Source: Bdellovibrionia bacterium (lineage in GTDB: Bacteria; Bdellovibrionota; Bdellovibrionia; Bdellovibrionales; UBA1609). Taken from it: 34,783 bases of DNA. Of this stretch, positions 33,073-34,783 are shown piece after piece. The position numbers and the translations under genes were made by a program. Position 1 is the stretch's first letter. Every line of letters begins with the position of its first letter. The notes under the pieces are model-generated. The model worked only from the letters and a program-made list of their open reading frames with translations, did not search any database and was not told the DNA's origin. The stretch lies in contig JAUILT010000027.1 in assembly GCA_030432925.1 (NCBI GenBank), positions 1-34,783 on the forward strand, written 5' to 3'.

Positions 33073-34783
<1,711 letters not shown>

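Overview
The window is a dense bacterial chromosome segment with mostly housekeeping genes. Its gene content and order point to a predatory-type delta-like proteobacterium, most likely a Bdellovibrionales (Bdellovibrionota) relative. The clues are gyrB-gyrA followed by a TPR lipoprotein and F0 ATP synthase genes, a Fis-like gene next to dnaB, a B. subtilis-type three-gene succinate dehydrogenase, and chained parvulins. This is judged by eye; no database search was possible. No rRNA, tRNA, CRISPR array, transposase or prophage gene was seen.

Layout from left to right. (1) 1-1798: 5' part of ftsK on the minus strand, running off the left edge. (2) 1902-5000, plus strand: queE, a small Fis-type HTH gene, dnaB with an unusual Pro/Gly-rich tail, and an 85-residue orphan. 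(3) 5007-8671, minus strand: rpsF, a DUF2232-like membrane protein, rplI, then two type IV minor-pilin-like genes; rpsR is missing from this ribosomal cluster. (4) 8862-10813, plus strand: an FHA-domain protein and an alpha/beta hydrolase. (5) 10873-12861, minus strand: a secreted subtilisin-like protease and a small orphan. (6) 13119-16513, minus strand: sdhC-sdhA-sdhB. (7) 16843-24393, plus strand: a long operon-like chain of etfB, etfA, a DUF374 acyltransferase, three parvulin/SurA-type envelope chaperones, pdxA and a phosphohexomutase. (8) 24572-28025: a secreted protein with two HExxH motifs, convergent with a 676-residue pseudo-receiver protein with a long charged linker. (9) 28216-34783, minus strand: gyrB, gyrA, TPR lipoprotein, atpZ-like, atpI, atpB, atpE, ending at a strong terminator. 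oriC/dnaA may lie just beyond the right edge (inference from usual gyrB position).

The genes fall into replication and topology (dnaB, gyrA, gyrB, ftsK), respiration and energy (sdhCAB, etfBA, F0 subunits), translation (rpsF, rplI) and cell envelope and secretion (parvulins, minor pilins, lipoproteins, proteases).

The most notable unexplained structure is a dispersed intergenic repeat. It has a core of GTATACCGATCCGG, a conserved spacer TTTGAATTTT, and an inverted second arm. Five clear copies lie at about 8770, 10796, 12616, 16620 and 24394, with weaker relatives near 3032 and 4617. They occur between divergent, convergent and co-directional genes, so they are not simply terminators. One copy supplies the last codons and stop of the hydrolase gene.
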